From Metellina segmentata (Eukaryota > Arthropoda > Arachnida > Araneae > Tetragnathidae): DNA of 64,000 nt. Position 1 is the first letter of the stretch. Every line of letters begins with the position of its first letter. A model generated the notes under the pieces. The model did not search any database. It saw only the letters and a list, made by a program, of their open reading frames with translations, and had not been told where the DNA came from. The position numbers were made by a program, and so were the translations under genes. Shown here piece by piece: positions 22,797 to 32,908 of this stretch. The DNA lies in assembly GCA_947359465.1 (NCBI GenBank), contig OX375877.1:67806698-67870697 (forward strand), in the 5' to 3' direction.

Positions 22797-23490
22797 CAGT
22801 GGTCCGGCAAACTCATTAGTCGAAAGAGCCAAAGATCAGCATAACAACGCGATTGAGATTTCTTTCTAGAGACAAATTTCTTTTCAAGAACCATGTTTTA
22901 AGGAGTTGGTTTAAATTAGTTACTAACATAAAATAAAACCAGATATCATCATAATAATAATAAACTTATGTATTGAAAGAAAAAAAAATTACATTCAAAT
23001 AAAAATATGACATTGAACAAATGATCTTGCATTTCCATGGAAAGTTTGCATTTCAGGTTTGCATGTCGTTGTTTCTAATTTCAAGCAGGATTCCAGGTTC
23101 TCAGAAAGACGATTTCTCAATTTATTTTTGATGAGGTTCATGTTTGATAAAGATTGTTCGCATGGATATGTAGAGCCAAAGAGTGAAAGAACAGCAAATG
23201 CTAGTTTTTTAAATTGATCCAAATTGATTTGTTTTTAATTGACTCAGGAAAATACTATTCCAGATGTTGAAAATTATCATGTCTTCCTTCTTCTGGTCTT
23301 TCAAAGCTTATCACTTTTTCTGTAAACTAAGATCACATTTGTTTTTCTCCAATTTTTCCATATCAGCATTAAGGCGTTCAAATTCGGAGCTCCATAATGC
23401 TTTGTTTTTTAATTCCAGTAATTGCGCCAATGTCAATATTGAATGGGGGGGGGAATTCAATTCTGTTACGTCACCACTGAGAGGTTTTAA

Positions 23491-25029
23491 GGTGCCTGCC
23501 TACCTTTAAAACGTCGTTTTGGGTCAAAAATTCGATTTTCGTTTTCTTATTGTATATTGAAGAGCATATTTTTAGCTTTCCAAATCAGTTTAAATTTTGT
23601 TTTTATCTAACCTAGAACCCAAGTTACAGGTATTTTAATATGAAGCGGTGGCAGTTTTTGAAACCGAAACTAATGTTGTGCTGACGAAAGTGGAGTAAAA
23701 AGTCAGTTCAAGCACTCTAAATTGTTAATATGTATTAAATTCTTTTAAAATAGGTGAGATTATTGTTCATTGAAATACTTAATATGCTTCAAATAAATCT
23801 GGCAACACTATTTTATACAGATAACTGACATGAAAAGAGTTGTGTTTTGAATTTGATTACATTTACAATTCACGTGAGATTTCTGTTGTTTATCAAAGCT
23901 TTCAATTGCGATTATATAAATCCTTTGATTTGAATTTCTCTTGCTAATATACCAAAAAGTATCGCTAGCAAGAGAAAGTCACGATTTAGAGGGAATCGCT
24001 TTACAAACAGAAAGAAGAAGAACGAATGTTCTTTAGAATCTGTGGAGACTGCTAGTTCAACCAAACTTCAGTCGTCCATTTCCAACATCGAAATCAGTGA
24101 TGCTGGTTATGGAAACAGAGTTATTGACTTGGAACTATTGATGGGTGTTTTTAAGAGGTTTTCGTTAGCCTGAAAACTGTTAAATTAGGGGCATATGATG
24201 CGGTTATTCAGTTCAACGATGGGTACAAAGGGTGTTTAAATGTTTTGAAAAGGCTCAACAACCTAAGTCCTGATTACTTCACCGAGAAAGGATGTGAAAT
24301 ATTAGACCAGTGTCAGATTCTAAAAATCACGGTACATCTACTGCTCAGAAGCGTAGAAAAATTTTAAAAGCCTTAAGAAAGAAAAAAATAACTGTTTTGA
24401 ATGAAAAAGAATGTGAACATTACCAAAAAGGAGGATTTTGAAGTTAAATATAGTGTTAAAAATGGTATGTTCATATGTTTTAATTCTTTTGCGTTTTTCT
24501 CGGAATCAGATTTTTGACATTTTCCTTCTTCGCAAAATGTCATAACTCAAAATATTATAAGTGTATTTATATGAAACTTTGATAGAATACTCTATAGAAT
24601 ATAATTAAGGAGTTACACTATTTTTTTGGCCCTAAGTGTAATATATTTTATTTTATGATTAGTAAAGTTTGAAACTTATAATAAAATTCGGCGAGTTTTT
24701 AATTCTCTTTACGTTTAGTGCTGTAACTTTTTTTAATAAATAGATTTAGGCATATATATAGTGAATGTCCTAAAACATATTTTTATAAGAATAATAAAGT
24801 TTACAAAACAAAAATTCCTTTACTCAAATTTGAATTATGATGTTTTGCGTAAAAGCTATTATTTTGCAATTTTCATGCATAATTAATGCCAAAATAAGAA
24901 AACTAAAATTAATATTTAGCTATTTTATATATTCTACATAGTTTTTTAAAGTATTTGATGGTATAAAGTACAAATCGAGTGAAAATTTAAAGTATTTAAA
25001 AAAATACACTCCGAAGGTAGGCAGGCACC
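23491..25029 (+). mobile_element. TTAA-target DNA transposon, Kolobok-like
   Basis: 1539 bp between TTAA duplicates (23487-23490 and 25030-25033). TIRs are GGTGCCTGCCTACCTT and its exact reverse. An empty-site version exists at 25440-25475 (GAGAGGTTTTAAACAAAGGC), which confirms the boundaries. TTAA duplication occurs in Kolobok and piggyBac-type elements. The internal coding remnant favours Kolobok or a Mutator-domain relative. Most of the 3' half is AT-rich non-coding sequence. Confidence 0.85.
23955..24440 (+). pseudogene. Mutator-domain-like transposase fragments
   Basis: One frame reads KRKSRFRGNRFTNRKKKN, then GYGNRVIDLELLMGVFKRFS and a stop. After a missing middle, YDAVIQFNDGYKGCLNVLKR and LSPDYFTEKGCEILDQCQ follow. 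A frameshifted tail has TAQKRRKILKALRKKK and ECEHYQKGGF. The order RGNR, GYR-VDLE-L, FNDG and a basic tail ending in a GxF motif matches the N- and C-terminal parts of arthropod Mutator-like-domain transposases as I recall them. The catalytic middle is deleted, so the element is non-autonomous. Confidence 0.55.
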
Positions 25030-25479
25030 TTAAAGAAAGGCTAACGTCGCTATGCAATTGGTGGAAACCGTAGCTTTAGTGGTACTGCAGAGAACGTCGG
25101 AGGTGATAGTAGACTCCAGACGTGTCTGCTGGATTCTTAGATCCTGTTGTTTAATTCTCCATGTAAATAGTGTTCTTCCATGTTTAAATAGTCGTCCTGA
25201 AAAGTCTGTGCTGTGATGTGTTAAAATAAACTTGTGTGTTTAAAAAAAGTTGTTCTCGATTGGACAAACAAAACACTTCGATTCGGCAATCCTCACAATC
25301 ACATTTGTTTTTCTCCAATTTTTCCATATCAGCATTAAGGCGTTCAAATTCGGAGCTCCATAATGCTTTGTTTTTTAATTCCAGTAATTGCGCCAATGTC
25401 AATATTGAAGGGGAGAAATTCAATTATGTTACGTCACCACTGAGAGGTTTTAAACAAAGGCTAACGTCGCTATGCAATT

Positions 25480-25876
25480 TCTGAATTAGTGAAGCCTCTG
25501 TAGAAAAGCTTCCCTTCATATTTAAAATTGGTTTGCTTCGCAAACCAAATGGGAATTTGTATCCTATTGGATAACAGCCATAGCGGAGTAACCAGTGGTG
25601 ATGGTTTGCTTCGAAAACCAAGTGGGCGTTGCCCGTGACAGTTGCTTTGATGGAGGTCATGTTGCCATTCTAAGGAAAAAGATTAAATTTTAAAATCCCT
25701 TTCTAGATAAAATTTTAAAATTTGGGCGCGATAGAAAAATCGCAAAAAATTCGGACTACCTGTGTACCAAATATCATTTTTATAAGTGCCATAGATTTGT
25801 CAGGACACAGTATATAGGACACACACACACACACACAGAGAAAACACAGATAAACGCTTCTTTTTATAACAGTAGA
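25480..25876 (-). mobile_element. Helitron fragment inside the hAT element
   Basis: On the minus strand TCTACTGTTATAAAAAGAAG begins beside a host A (T at 25877). It is followed by GGTACACAGGTAGTCCGAAT, matching the 5' part of the Helitron at 59847. The (CA)n tract lies between. The distal part contains GGTTTGCTTCGCAAACC hairpins (25530-25547 and an imperfect one at 25603). The 3' CTAG end was not found, so the left boundary is set where hAT homology stops. Confidence 0.5.
25819..25837. repeat. (CA)n microsatellite
   Basis: About nine CA dinucleotides within the Helitron 5' region. The sister copy at 59870 has a TTTGTCTG-type run at the same place, so this zone of the element tends to hold simple repeats. 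Confidence 0.9.
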
Positions 25877-26250
25877 TATTGTGTTGACAGTCTTAATCAC
25901 CAATTCCATAACATTACAAATTTATTATGTTCTGATGAATGATGCAATCGTAAACAAGTATCTCGTGATTAATTTTTTCTTTCAAAATAGAAACAAAACC
26001 TTTGCTCACTCCTGACATACCTTTCCCCCCATATGTTGAAATTAAAATAATTTTATCGAGTGGAGTATAATGTTTCTCCATGCATTCAATGTCAGCATTT
26101 GCAATATCCTCGCCAAGTGTTTGAACTTTCAGTGGCAATAACCCTAAAAGTTCTTCTTTAGAACCCGAAGACGAAATAAATCGAACTAAAAGTCGATTCG
26201 AGGCTGAGCCGCACTCAAGTGGCTAAAGAGCCGCGGTTTGCCGACCATTG

Positions 26251-26295
26251 CTCTAGTACGACGTTAATAAAAATTGCCAAATATCCCCAAATACC
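26251..26295 (+). mobile_element. SINE 3' tail beyond the hAT insertion
   Basis: CTCTAGTACGACGTTAATAA continues the SINE tail interrupted at 22796. Its full form is seen at 54790-54825. Confidence 0.7.
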
Positions 26296-26957
26296 AGCGC
26301 CCTTATACTTCGTCATATTTTATTGGAAGATCGATGATTTGGGAATCGCATCGTCAGAGGTGACGTCATAGTGGATAAACCAGATGGAATAAACGATTAA
26401 AGCAGAATTCATGCTTTCCGAATTCTCGTAAGGTGAATACGATCATGACGCTCGTTTAGTGAGTTTCGTTCCGTATTGAAAAGACAAACGAAATTACCTA
26501 TCTTTATTTATATTTCCAGTCACTCTTTTGTCTCTACACCCAGTGCAATGTGAACACTTTAATTAAAATACTTCTTTTTACTGTTCACTTCCGTTCTTGT
26601 TATTGTTTTGATTTTAATCATGCTGTGGTAACCCTCGACTTAACTTTTTGTCGTATCGTCTTCACACATTCAGGTCACCCCACTACAAACTAGCAGCTGA
26701 AAATCTTACTTTTCCTCGACCTTCAAGTGGTTTTGACGAGACATCTCGTCTATCAAGATCTGATCAATTTTTTTTTAATGACGCGTTTGTACACGTCGAT
26801 CGATCCAGTTCTGTGCTTGATGAATTGAACGGGATAGAACTGAGGGTTAATAAATAACTGATTTATTAACAATTAACAACAGAGGACGACGCTGCGAGGT
26901 TGGTGCTCGGTAGGCAGTCGTCTAGCAAGTCGATGATGACCAACAAAACAGGGGTGT
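26296..26957. other. no recognised gene
   Basis: Open frames are short. At 26738-26790 TCTCGTCTATCAAGATCTGA followed by AATGACG belongs to a dispersed motif also seen at 31166, 44998 and about 53110. Otherwise nothing is recognised. Confidence 0.4.
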
Positions 26958-26965
26958 GTGTGTAT

Positions 26966-27595
26966 TGGGGATGCGACATCGATGTCGATGTTTTTCAAAA
27001 AACATCGATGTATTGGGGTCGATGGTTTTGTAACATCGATGTCTATACTTGTCGATGTTTTTACGATGTCGATGTTTTTAAGTGAAAAAAGTACAGTTAT
27101 AAAAATTTAAAAAATAACCGATTAGCATAATTTTCATAATCAACAAACTGAACATACTTTTAGACCAAAGTGACCAAGGATGAAGGGTCTGAAATGTAGG
27201 GATGCGACATCGATGTCGATGTTTTCTAAACATTGATGTTTTAGAAAAAAACATCGATGTATTGGAGCCGATGTCGCATCACTAGTTGCTAAACCAGCTT
27301 TAAGAAATGGGAAAACAAGTTTAAATACACTGAATTTTAAAAACATCGATGGTTTGTGGGCGATGTATTATCAACATCGACGTTTTAGTTTTGAACATCA
27401 AAATTTAAAAAACATCGATGTTTTGCTGTCTATGTTGCATCACAAGTTGCTAACCAGTTTTAAGAAATTGGAGGGGGGGGGGTAAGTTTAAATACACTGA
27501 ATTTTAAAAACATCGATGTTTTTGGGTCGATGTATTATCAACATCGATGTTTTAATTTTGAACATCGATGTTTTGCTATCGATGTCGCATCCCTA
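26966..27595. mobile_element. ATCGATGT-rich hAT derivative
   Basis: 630 bp bounded by TGGGGATGCGACATCGATG and the reverse of TAGGGATGCGACATCGAT. The 8-bp duplicates are GTGTGTAT (26958-26965) and GTGTGTAC (27596-27603), seven of eight matching. The motif ACATCGATGT, or half of it, recurs about twenty times in both orientations. A second TAGGGATGCG end and a GCATCACTA end lie inside (27196-27285). It has no coding capacity. Sister copies are at 62539 and 62703. Confidence 0.82.
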
Positions 27596-27603
27596 GTGTG
27601 TAC

Positions 27604-27823
27604 TATGCAACCCCCTTTGGACACGAACATGCAGGCGGTGGCATACCCGATTGGCCGGGCTGTACGTACGCTGTTGCCGTATGGAAAAACAGACTTTCGA
27701 GAGTCAGATCCTCGTGGGCCGGTTACGAGAGGGGAGAAAACGATCCCCCTCCCCCCAAAAAGCAAAGAACACGTGTGACGGTTCAGATTGCTTGCACCTG
27801 CCACCTGCTCTCACACATCACTT
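27604..27823. other. GC-richer spacer, no gene
   Basis: About 220 bp clearly richer in GC than its surroundings, open in several frames on both strands for up to 88 codons. The overlap of open frames on both strands and the lack of any domain argue against a gene. It joins the hAT derivative to the giant inverted repeat. Confidence 0.4.
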
Positions 27824-28136
27824 TCTAAAGCTTCGGTTTCCTAAGAAACGGTAGCCGTGATCTTGCGGCCGTGATGTATCGGTGGGTGACGTCACTAAAA
27901 CGTTGCTTATACTAACACATGGTGTTGGTTTCCTAGAGAGCGTTGTTTGTGAGCGTAACGAAAATGATCGGAGCCGCCATTTCCATGACTGTCGTCATAG
28001 CGGTCTCAAACAGATGGGGAACGTTTTTTCTCTTGTAGCGGCCAGATTTCATTTCCTGCTCCAAACGATTCGAACGGAGAGGAGCGAAATAAATAAACAT
28101 TTTTGACTGCCATTGATCAATTCGGTTTTGTAAAAT

Positions 28137-28375
28137 CGGGATCGTTAAACACAGAATGAAAATTTCAACGGATTTGAAAGCTGCGGAAAATTTGACACCA
28201 AATCGATACCTTAAATGTGATTTTCTTTAAATAAATAAATAATTATTTAAAAAATAATTAAATAATCAAATGGTAAATAATTGAATAATAAAACTGTTTT
28301 TGATATCGATCTGGCGTAGAAATTTACGCTGATTTGAAATCTGTTGAAATTTTTACTCTACCTTCAACGATCCCG
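28137..28375. mobile_element. small palindromic element in the left arm
   Basis: 239 bp bounded by CGGGATCGTTAAACACAGAA and the reverse of CGGGATCGTTGAAGGTAGAG. The inverted ends extend through AAAATTTCAACGGATTTGAA and ATCGATACC. The middle is made of AATAAATAATTATT-type sequence. Related half-sequences occur in the Helitron at 61490-61635. MITE-like; superfamily unknown. Confidence 0.65.
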
Positions 28376-29008
28376 AAGTTAGAATCTTTAAACTAGAGAA
28401 TAAAAAAACCACTTTGTTTTGTTTCTCGAATAAAACAAACCACGACAGCCGTCTGTGTTGCCCATTCTCCAACGTATTCTGTCCGTCTAAGTTGACACGT
28501 CGGGATTTTTGTTTAGACGGCCGTCTAGTTATGCCCGCGGAATCATGACGTATCACTGCTGTTAGATAACGGCTCCACTTTCTTAGGAAACCAAAGCTTT
28601 ACGGTCCCGAGTTTCAAAGACGGGACACACACAATCGTGGGAGCTGACATCTTTACGGATGTTACATTGGAAATCACCCGATCAACATTCCAAGTGGGAG
28701 ACAGATGCCCCCGGAAAAAAGTCAAAGGGAGACGAGACCCAGAAGCCACTGGAGCAAGCGGTGTACGATAGAGCTCTCGTTTAAGATTCGGTTTCCTAAG
28801 AAAGTGGAGCCGTTATCTAACAGCCGTGATACGTCATGATGCCACGGCCATAACTAGGCGGCCGTCTAAACAGACTCCAGAGGTGTCAACTTAGACGTAC
28901 AGTATACATTGGAGAATGGACAACACTGACGGCTGTCGTGGTTTATTTTATTCGAGAAATAAAACGAAAGTGGCTCTTTTATTCTCTTGTCCAAAGTTTT
29001 CTAACTTT

Positions 29009-29239
29009 GGGATCGTTGAAGATAGAGGGAAAATTTCAACGGATTTCAAAACAGCGTAAAATTCTACGCCAGATCGATACCAAAAACATTTTTACTATTC
29101 AATTATTAACCATTTGATTATTTATTAAATAATTAATTATTTATTTAAAGAAAATCATATTTAAGGTATCGATCTGGCGTCAAATTTTCCGCAGATTTCA
29201 AATCAGTTGAAATTTTTATTCTGTGTGTTTAACGATCCC
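29009..29239. mobile_element. small palindromic element in the right arm
   Basis: Mirror-placed counterpart of the element at 28137, bounded by GGGATCGTTGAAGATAGAGG and the reverse of GGGATCGTTAAACACACAGA. The CTGGCGT motifs beside GATCGATACC are preserved on both sides, more regularly than in the left arm. Confidence 0.65.
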
Positions 29240-29553
29240 GATTCTACAAAAACGAACTAATCAATGGCAGTCAAAAATGTTTGTTTGTTTTGCTCCCCTC
29301 CGCTCGAATCGTTTGGCACAGGAAATGAAATCTTGCCGCTGCAAGAGAAAAAACGTTCTTCAACTGTTGGAAACCGTTATGACGACAGTCATGGAAATGG
29401 CGACTCCGATCATTTTCGTTACGCTCACAAACAACGCTTTCTAGGAAACCAACACCATCCGTTAGTATAAACAAAGTTTTAGTGACGTCACCCACAGCTA
29501 CAACACGGCCGCTAGATCACTACTACGCTTTCTTAGGAAACCGAAGCTTTAGA

Positions 29554-30149
29554 GAATTATACGGAGAAATCAAACACCGGTAAAATAAAAAAAAAACTAC
29601 GAAGATAAACTGTGTTTTTTCATGAACAATCGTGCAGTAATTGTTTGTTTGTAAATATTTTTGAAGATACTTTTCAAATTATTAATTAAAACCTTTTGCG
29701 AGAAATAAATAGCTTGAAAAGGTAATAGCTTAGTCCAACTCCATTGTACTGCTGTGGTGCCCAAAACGCCACAACACCATCTCGTAGGAAAACACTCGAA
29801 ATGACAAGATAACTATTCATTAAGATTTTGCTGATGCTAACGAGTTCAAGATCTGGTCATAGACCTTCTAATTAAGTAGACAATTCATGCAGCTTTCTAT
29901 TATTTCTTCCGGTCGCTTGGTTTGAAGATCTGTTACGTGGTTGTGGGGGAAAAGTATGAATCCTAAATTATTGATTGGCTAAAGTGTTTAGCCAGCGTAA
30001 TCATAAGCACTTGCCAATCGCCTGGCAATTCGTAAGCCCACGAGACTTACCCTTCAGAGATATTGCGATAGAGACTTTGCCCAAATGCTCCGTCTATTTC
30101 ATTAGAAGTTCGATGGATCTAGTCCGTTTTCTTCTATTGACGTGGTAAT
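29554..30149. other. no gene; one copy of a ~110-bp dispersed repeat
   Basis: At 29880-29995 (minus strand) AATCAATAATTTAGGATTCA, GATCTTCAAACC and AAGAAATAATAGAAAGCTGC match repeats at 34697-34805 and 40029-40142. Part of the same unit's end, CTCCGTCTATTTCATTAGAA, recurs at 30090. The rest is unremarkable. Confidence 0.45.
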
Positions 30150-30202
30150 TTTTAATTAACGTCGTACTAGAACAATGACGGTCCAGGATCAATCCCTTAA
30201 GG
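30150..30202 (-). mobile_element. SINE 3' part, split by a hAT
   Basis: TTAACGTCGTACTAGAACAA and GGTCCAGGATCAATCCCTTA are the reversed tail of the SINE. Its remaining body resumes at 31117 (AAGGGAAAGATCCGTAATTT, then GAACCACGTC) and fades after about 31150. The 8 bases CCTTAAGG are present on both sides of the insertion. Confidence 0.8.
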
Positions 30203-31116
30203 CAGTGCTCCCCAACCTTTTTATGGCCGCGGACCGGATTAACGTTTGATAATTTTAACGCGGCCCGCTGAGGGGGGGGGGGGACATTGATTGTTTATAT
30301 TTTAGATTGTTTTGATGTAAATTTTTAATTTGATTGTATTTAAACATGCTTATGTCCAGTTTATACCGTTGTTTTGTTTTGGTTGCTGTCACTGCAGAAA
30401 ACCCCGCTTCAGATAGGTTGTCGGAAACGGCAATAGGGATTTAAGTGCTGCGGTGGCAATCACAGGGTATTCCACCATGACTTTAATCCAGAACACCGGC
30501 AGAGTTGTTGTCTCGAACGTAATTTTAAGACCGCCTTCATTTGCAATCTCCAGCAGTTGGTCTTTTTCTTGCACAGACATGCTAGATTCGCCTGATTTGT
30601 TGACAAATGGATCGCGGATTAATTCCTTACTAGTCCGTGGATCTTTTGTGGTTGAATCTGTTGTGCTCTTTTAAAAGCAAAGACAGGTGATCGTGCACCA
30701 ACTGGGAGAAAGAATATTTAGGCTCAGTCTCGCCTAAAATCCCCACTAATGCCTGAAACATGTCCAAAATGCCTCTGTTCAAGCGCCGTCCCCACAACTT
30801 TAGTTTTGCTTTAAATGTGCAGCTTAAATACAGCTACTGCCAACTTGAAAACAGTTGTCACATTTGTCAAAATTGGAAAATACAGACATACAGAATTCAG
30901 AAATCATAATTGAAGCTCTAGTAACAGAACAAATTTCAAGTTCTGATTTACCGCATCCTAATTTGAGTGGACATTTCATTGATAAGAACCGCACAAACCC
31001 GAGATAAATACACCACAGTAAATAAAATAGAAATAATTTAATGTTCATTGGGCGGCCCGGTACCATTTGATCCACGGACCGGTACCGGTCCGCGGACCGG
31101 GGGTTGGGGACCACTG
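30203..31116 (-). mobile_element. hAT element with perfect 8-bp duplication
   Basis: A 914-bp element that starts CAGTGCTCCCCAACCTTTTT and ends with the reverse of CAGTGGTCCCCAACCCCCGG, flanked by CCTTAAGG at 30195-30202 and 31117-31124. The GGTCCGCGGACCGG repeats beside the right end are typical of CAGTGGTCCCCAACC-type hAT families known widely in animals. A deletion has removed most of the gene. Confidence 0.93.
30389..30790 (-). pseudogene. hAT transposase C-terminal remnant
   Basis: Read leftwards from about 30790: ILDMFQALVGILGETEPKYS, then LVHDHLSLLLKE, then DPFVNKSGESSMSVQEKDQL, then LEIANEGGLKITFETT, then FWIKVMVEYPVIATAALKSL and LPFPTTYL. This is the C-terminal portion of ZBED-type hAT transposases, where FPTTYLCE..FS marks the hATC dimer motif; here it breaks after TYL. 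Two frames are needed. The catalytic core and BED finger are absent. Confidence 0.85.
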
Positions 31117-31254
31117 CCTTAAGGGAAAGATCCGTAATTTTGAACCACGTCCATTGTCGTGGTATTTTGTCCATCAAGATTTGGTCTGTTTTGCCAATGA
31201 CGAGATACCACGTTGTGAAAGTAACCATCACGGTGGTTACTTTTTCCATGTCAT

Positions 31255-32893
31255 AACTTTTTAACGCTTTATTTTTTTACTCGTACATTATCTCTGCCTA
31301 AAAGCATTTGTCTTGAACGCAATAGGTCCAAAATTTGAAACTCGGTCTGCAAAAGCCTGAATTTTAGTTATCGTTCTTGTTGGGAGTAACGACAGGTAGT
31401 TGACTTTACGTAACATTGGAGCAATGCAACGACCATTAGACACTCCAGTATAAATGGACGTCAATTTGCCATTTGTATAACGTAGACGTTGCTGGGCATG
31501 CGAAATAACTTTATACTACAATCTAATACTTACAATTACTTGTTCTACTTAGCGTTATATATTTTATTTTACTATTTTCTTACTTGTGTTACGTAAAGGA
31601 GAAGACGAACATTTTAGAGACTTTTGTTTACGTCAGCGTGAATTTTTAAATCATTAAATTGTAGAATAAATCGTGTTTGCTAGTGACTTAGTTAAATTAT
31701 TTTTATTTAGTTACCGTAATTGGACTATTTTATCAAACGATTAGTTAAAAGTTTTATATAGTTCAAAGAGTAATATATATATTTTTGAAAACGTGTTTAA
31801 TTAGGATTTAAATTAAATGGTACACTAAATAAACTATGTAAAAAACAGGATTTTTTCACGTGTTACTGCAAAACGGAAAGTAATTTTTTTCATGTTTACT
31901 GTGCAAGACTATCTTACAGAAATAAATCCTTTTCTGGCAGAAAAAAAATTTATTCTCAGTATTTTAACTTCGCTATAAATTTTCTTGAATCGTTCGAACT
32001 AACTAATTAACAAATCAGCCATTAATCTTCATTTTCAGATTTATTTTTCATTTACGAGAAGCTTATTTAAACTTTGATTTAAAAAAGTAAATATGTTATG
32101 TGAGATTGAAAGTTCCTGAAACAGATTTGAACCTTCAATGAATTTCAACTCTAAAAATTAAGACGCATTAATTAACTAATTAATTAACAGAATATAATTC
32201 GTCCGTTACCTCCAGCAAGATAGTTTTTATATGCTAAAAATCAGCGACAAAAATACAAATATGATGCATTAATCCTAATTAATCCTTGTAAATTTTGATA
32301 TAAAAGAGCATATAAAAGTGAAGGATCCTTAACCATTATAATTCCATTTCTAGAATCATTTTCTTGGAAATTACTCAAAGAAGTAAAAGGATTGTTGTTG
32401 CACTTTTAAATGCCATTTTAGTATTTTTGAGAACTATTTGACTGTTGAAGAATTTTAGACATATTGGACAATACTTTTATCTCTCTCGTAAGTATTGTTT
32501 TGTAAAAGTTACTTTATGTTTCCGAGATTGAGGGAACCAGTGCAGTATTATTTCCGTAATGTTTGAATGATAAAATTTTAAGGAACATTTTCTCAGAATC
32601 TATTTATTTGAATTTGATACACAGTTTATGGAGACACTTTTAAAAACTTCAACACAAAGATTTTTAAAATTTTAAATTCTGAGATTTTTTCTTTAATTCC
32701 TAATTCTTAAATGACATTTTCATCCTTTTAAACATTAAAAATGAACTTTGCTCAGCAGATAGAAAAAAAAATCCTGTGTTAAAATAAGTTATATAATATA
32801 TTACACCTGTAAAACAATGTTTTTTATATTTGCTTGAAATAGACCGGAATAGACTTTGAAAAAAGGTTCCTTGTATGGCAAAAATACACATTT
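31255..32893. other. AT-rich DNA, nothing recognised
   Basis: Before this stretch, at 31166-31215, a copy of the CCATCAAGATTTG...AATGACGAGAT motif is seen. The stretch itself is AT-rich without notable frames, boundaries or arrays. Confidence 0.45.
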
Positions 32894-32908
32894 TGGGATA
32901 TTGAAGTT

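Larger units (their letters stand above)
22995..26180 (-). pseudogene. hAT transposase, GTF2IRD2/ZBED-like, broken
   Basis: Reading leftwards, 26180-25914 encodes KEELLGLLPLKVQTLGEDIA and KGMSGVSKGFVSILKE with CIIHQ, the region around the RNase H core that usually reads TTDGAPSM..KGFV..CIHQE. Next comes LTLAQLLELKNKALWSSEFE (25420-25290, and again at 23490-23320). At 23222-22995 is the hATC dimerisation segment, LAFAVLSLFGSTYPCEQSLS followed by NKLRNRLSENLESCL. The N-terminal zinc-finger part is absent and several frameshifts occur. Family assignment is from motif recollection. The gene is inactive. Confidence 0.85.
22797..26250 (-). mobile_element. hAT element carrying two nested insertions
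   Basis: The left end is CAGTGGTCCGGCAAACTC and the right end, reversed, CAATGGTCGGCAAACCGCGG; both are followed by AAAGAGCC-type sequence. The target was a SINE tail: CTATAGCG (22789-22796) and CTCTAGTA (26251-26258) are decayed 8-bp duplicates of its CTCTAGTA. Transposase remnants run on the minus strand. Inside are a TTAA-flanked transposon (23491-25029) and a Helitron piece (25480-25876). A segment of the gene is present twice (23316-23490 plus 25031-25057, and 25290-25477), which indicates a partial duplication. Confidence 0.8.
27824..29553. mobile_element. 1.7-kb giant inverted repeat (foldback type)
   Basis: The left arm (27824-28601) and right arm (28782-29553) are inverted copies of about 770 bp, around 90% alike by eye, with a 180-bp spacer. 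Each arm is itself bounded by inverted ends, TCTAAAGCTTCGGTTTCCTA outside and its mirror TTTCTTAGGAAACCAAAGCT inside. It could therefore be two head-to-head copies of a ~775-bp inverted-repeat transposon. Each arm also carries a smaller palindromic element. No target duplication was found and no superfamily can be named. Confidence 0.85.

Noticed and set aside
22670..22894. Minus-strand frame as part of the hAT transposase
   Set aside because: It crosses the hAT left terminus and SINE stub and contains the inverted satellite motif, so it is composite.
27530..27854. Cluster of 67-88-codon frames on both strands
   Set aside because: Overlapping frames in all phases reflect locally higher GC content and few stops; they run across a hAT end.
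30824..31249. 141-codon minus-strand frame
   Set aside because: It runs across the hAT terminus and into the split SINE, so it cannot be an ancestral gene.
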